Assembly (NCBI GenBank): GCA_030433005.1
Contig: JAUILQ010000003.1
Span: forward strand, 1 to 64,000
DNA length: 64,000 nucleotides
Direction of reading: 5' to 3'
Origin: Alphaproteobacteria bacterium
GTDB taxonomy: Bacteria; Pseudomonadota; Alphaproteobacteria; Kiloniellales; DSM-21159
Below are positions 61,708 through 64,000 of the stretch, in pieces. The notes beneath the pieces were generated by a model that was not told where the DNA came from, did not search any database, and saw only the letters and a program-made list of their open reading frames with translations. A program made the position numbers and the translations under genes. How positions within the stretch are numbered: position 1 is the first letter of the stretch; the number at the start of each line of letters is the position of its first letter.

Positions 61708-62883
61708 ATGCGAATCCTGCACGTCATTGCCAACCTCGACCTGCAGCTCGGGGGCCCGAGCCTGGCCTGCATCGAGATGGCGCGCGCGGTCGCCGCGGCC
61801 GGCCACGAGGTCGCGGTCTATACGACGGACTGGAGCGTCGAGGGCCGCCTCGGCGATGTCGGCGAGGCGCCGCTGGTGCGCGACGGCGTCACCTACCGCT
61901 ACTTCCCTCACCGCTGGCACGACGGCTTCGTCTGGTCCTGGCCGCTGGCCCGGGCCCTGCGGCGCGACGCCGGGCGCTTCGACCTGCTGCACGTCCACTC
62001 GCTCTATCTGTTCCACAGCTGGGCAGGGCCCTGGGCTGCGCGGGCCGCCGGCGTGCCCTACCTGCTGCGTCCCCACGGCACGCTCGACGCCAGCGTCTGG
62101 CCGCGCCGGCGGCGCCTGAAGTCGGTGGTCGAGGCGCTGTTCCAGAACCGGGCGATCGAGCAGGCGGCGGCGCTGCACTACACCAGCGAGGACGAGCGGC
62201 GCCTCGCCCAGCCCTATGCCCGGGGCCGGCCGTCGCTGGTCGTGCCGCTCGGCCTGACGACGGCGGACTACGCGGAGCTGCCCGCGCCCGGCGGGCTGCG
62301 CGCGGCGCACCCGGAGCTCGGCGGCCGCCCGGTCCTGCTGTTCCTCGGGCGGCTCGACGCGAAGAAGGGCCTGGACCTGCTGATCCCCGCCTTCGCGCGC
62401 CTGACCGCGGCCGGCGCCGACCTGCAGCTCGTGCTCGCCGGGCCGGACCGCGGCGCGCGCCCGGAGGCCGAGCGGCTGGTCGCCGAGCACGGGCTGGCCG
62501 GGCGCGTGACCTTTACCGGCATGCTGCGCGGCGAGGCCAAGAAGGCGGCGCTGGGCGACGCCGCGCTCTTCGTCCTGCCGTCCTACCGCGAGAACTTCGG
62601 CCTGGCGGTCGTCGAGGCGATGGCCGCCGGCCTGCCGGTACTGGTCTCGGACCAGGTCGCGATCTGGCGCGAGATCGAGGCCGACGGCGCCGGCTGGGTG
62701 ACCGACACCTCGGTCGAGGGCGTCGCGGCGGCGCTGTCGGCGGCGCTGGCGGACCCGGAGGCGTTGGCCGCCCGCGGCCGCCGCGCCCGCGAGTCGGCGC
62801 GCCGCCGCTTCGACTGGTCGGCCGTGACGCCGCAGCTCTGCGCCGGCTACCGGGCGGTCGTCGAGGGGGAGCTGGCGTCCTGA
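61708..62883 (+). CDS. Glycosyltransferase family 4 (GT-B)
   Basis: 391 residues. MRILHVIANLDLQLGGPSLA start, LLHVHSLYLFHSW and LLRPHGTLDASVWPRRRR in the acceptor domain, LLFLGRLDAKKGLDLLIPAF, LVLAGPDRGARPEAE, VTFTGMLRGEAKKAALGDA and PSYRENFGLAVVEAMAAG in the donor domain. Its stop overlaps the start of the GT2 gene by 1 nt (TGATG), so they are coupled. Confidence 0.92.
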   Translation: MRILHVIANLDLQLGGPSLACIEMARAVAAAGHEVAVYTTDWSVEGRLGDVGEAPLVRDGVTYRYFPHRWHDGFVWSWPLARALRRDAGRFDLLHVHSLYLFHSWAGPWAARAAGVPYLLRPHGTLDASVWPRRRRLKSVVEALFQNRAIEQAAALHYTSEDERRLAQPYARGRPSLVVPLGLTTADYAELPAPGGLRAAHPELGGRPVLLFLGRLDAKKGLDLLIPAFARLTAAGADLQLVLAGPDRGARPEAERLVAEHGLAGRVTFTGMLRGEAKKAALGDAALFVLPSYRENFGLAVVEAMAAGLPVLVSDQVAIWREIEADGAGWVTDTSVEGVAAALSAALADPEALAARGRRARESARRRFDWSAVTPQLCAGYRAVVEGELAS

Positions 62884-63758
62884 TGGCGGACTCCGGCCGC
62901 CCGTCGCCGCCATCGCGCGCGCGCCTGTCGGTGGTCGTGCTGACCTTCGACGCCGAGGCCACGCTGGCGCGCACGCTGGCCAGCGTCGCCGGCCTCGCCG
63001 ACGAGGTCTTCTGCGTCGACTCGGGCAGCCGGGACCGCACCCTGGAGATCGCGCGTTCGGCCGGCGCCACGGTGGTCGAGCATCCCTTCGAGCACTACGG
63101 GGCGCAGCGCAACTGGGCGATCGACAGCCTGCCGCTGGCCGGGGCCTGGGAGCTGCACCTCGACGCCGACGAGCGGCTGTCGCCGGAACTGGCCGAGGAG
63201 ATCCGGCAGGTCCTGGGCGCGGCGCCCGAGGACCTCGCCGGCCTCTACCTGCCGCGGCTCGTCCACTTCCACGGCCAGCCGCTGCGGCACGGCGGCATGT
63301 GGCCGATCTACCACCTGCGCCTGTTCCGGCGCGGCCGGGGGCGTTGCGAGGACCGGCTCTACGATCAGCACTTCTACGTCGAGGGCCGCACCGAGCGGCT
63401 GAGCGCGCCGATGATCGACGACATGCGCGGCTCCTTCGCGGTCTGGAAGGCCCGGCACCGGCGCTGGGCGCGGCTGGAGGCCGAGCAGCTGGCGCGCGGG
63501 CCTGCGCCGCAGCCCGGCGTGATCGCCGGCCGCTTCGGCGGCAGCCCGGTCGAGGCCAAGCGCGCGCTGCGCCGCCTCTACGAGCGGCTGCCGCCCTTCG
63601 TGCGGCCGCTGCTGCTGTTCGGCTACCGCTTCCTCCTGCGCGGCGGCTTCCTCGACGGCCGGCAGGGCTGGCGCTTCTACTGGCACCAGACGCTCTGCTT
63701 CCGCCTGCTCATCGACTGGCACCTGCTGCGCCTGAAGCTGGCGCGGCGGCGCGGGTGA
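62883..63758 (+). CDS. Glycosyltransferase family 2 (GT-A; WaaE/KdtX-like)
   Basis: 291 residues. LSVVVLTFDAEATLARTL start, VFCVDSGSRDRTLEIAR nucleotide site, the metal motif ELHLDADERLSPEL, and LRHGGMWPIYHLRLFRRG, as in the WaaE/KdtX subgroup that adds glucose or heptose to lipopolysaccharide core. C-terminal helices (PLLLFGYRFLLRGGF, GWRFYWHQTLCFRLL) probably attach to the membrane. Its last 50 bp overlap the convergent FkbM gene. Confidence 0.9.
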   Translation: MADSGRPSPPSRARLSVVVLTFDAEATLARTLASVAGLADEVFCVDSGSRDRTLEIARSAGATVVEHPFEHYGAQRNWAIDSLPLAGAWELHLDADERLSPELAEEIRQVLGAAPEDLAGLYLPRLVHFHGQPLRHGGMWPIYHLRLFRRGRGRCEDRLYDQHFYVEGRTERLSAPMIDDMRGSFAVWKARHRRWARLEAEQLARGPAPQPGVIAGRFGGSPVEAKRALRRLYERLPPFVRPLLLFGYRFLLRGGFLDGRQGWRFYWHQTLCFRLLIDWHLLRLKLARRRG

Positions 63759-63999
63759 ACAGCAGATCGGCCTGGATCGGCTCGCCCGCCGGGCCCCTGA
63801 ACAGGTTGTGGCGGCCGACCAGCTCGAAGCCGCGCGCGGCGAGCCAGGCTTCGACCTCGCCGGCCAGGGCCTGGCCCTCGTAGAGCTCGACGTAGGAGCA
63901 CTCGACATAGACCCAGCCGACCGCCGCCAGGCGACTCTCGCAGCCGCGCAGCGCCTCCAGCTCGAAGCCCTGGACGTCGAGCTTCAGCAGGCAGGGCGC
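63709..63999 (-). CDS. FkbM-family methyltransferase, C-terminal part only
   Basis: The frame is open to the right edge, so the N-terminus is outside the window; 96 residues plus the stop (TGA at 63709-63711) are visible. The segment LLKLDVQGFELEALRGC is the FkbM hallmark (KxDVxGxE), followed by VYVECSYVELYEG and ADLLFTRA. Likely O-methylates a sugar of the neighbouring polymer. Convergent with, and overlapping, the GT2 gene by 50 bp. Confidence 0.82.
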   Translation of the reverse strand, partial: APCLLKLDVQGFELEALRGCESRLAAVGWVYVECSYVELYEGQALAGEVEAWLAARGFELVGRHNLFRGPAGEPIQADLLFTRAAAPASGAAGASR

Positions 64000-64000
64000 C

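Noticed and set aside
60586-62913. 775-codon minus-strand frame opposite GT4 genes
   Set aside because: Shadow frame; the true minus gene here is the methyltransferase at 60726-61586.

Overview
The window is very GC-rich and dense with genes. It looks like a chromosome segment of an alphaproteobacterium, most likely Rhodospirillales or a close relative. The basis is the block pckA / chvI-chvG / hprK / EIIA-Man / HPr, a RegB-RegA redox pair, PAS_5-family proteins, a transglutaminase-like (LapG-type) periplasmic protease and a CtrA-type site. I cannot name the species. No insertion sequence, prophage, integrase or CRISPR array is visible.

Layout. 1-3.8 kb: two tandem paralogous RTX (Ca-binding) proteins built on a strict 43-residue super-repeat; the first is cut by the window edge. 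3.8-13 kb: pckA (-), then on the + strand a DUF2892 membrane protein behind a perfect FNR/FixK box, the ChvI/ChvG two-component system, an in-frame HprK-RapZ fusion, EIIA-Man, HPr and Enzyme I. This is a regulatory PTS with no EIIB/EIIC in view. 13-17.4 kb: rpmI-rplT and pheS-pheT. 17.4-24.6 kb: DUF2459, SIMPL, lepA, a small membrane protein, tRNA-Ser(GGA), a PPK2 kinase, a YgjP-type metallopeptidase and two tandem PAS_5 proteins. 24.7-28 kb: regB-regA, then an HprK-related kinase and a PqqD-like protein.

28-64 kb is an envelope and exopolysaccharide locus. It starts with a type I secretion pair (HlyD-like adaptor, HlyB/LapB-like ABC exporter with a degenerate C39 domain). It continues with a secreted protein, an outer-membrane beta-barrel, a Wza-like lipoprotein and a Wzc-like tyrosine kinase. 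Then come O-antigen ligase/polymerase-like proteins, a WbaP-type initiating transferase, a Wzx flippase, eight glycosyltransferases, UDP-glucuronate decarboxylase, an AsnB-type amidotransferase and three methyltransferases, one running off the right edge. Inside it lies a divergent pair: a LapG-like protease and a transmembrane PAS/HD-GYP protein whose HD-GYP catalytic residues are nearly all gone, with a perfect TTAA-N7-TTAA site between them.

How it may fit together (inference): RTX proteins leave by the type I system. A LapG-like protease could control release of a large adhesin, and the dead HD-GYP membrane protein could take the place of the c-di-GMP receptor LapD, which is not in the window. 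The PTS, ChvG/ChvI and RegB/RegA modules would link carbon, envelope and redox state to this surface programme. The most unusual observations are this LapG / dead-HD-GYP / CtrA-box module, the HprK-RapZ fusion, the HprK-related kinase + PqqD + nucleotidyltransferase set, and a 33-bp perfect inverted repeat with a second degenerate copy.
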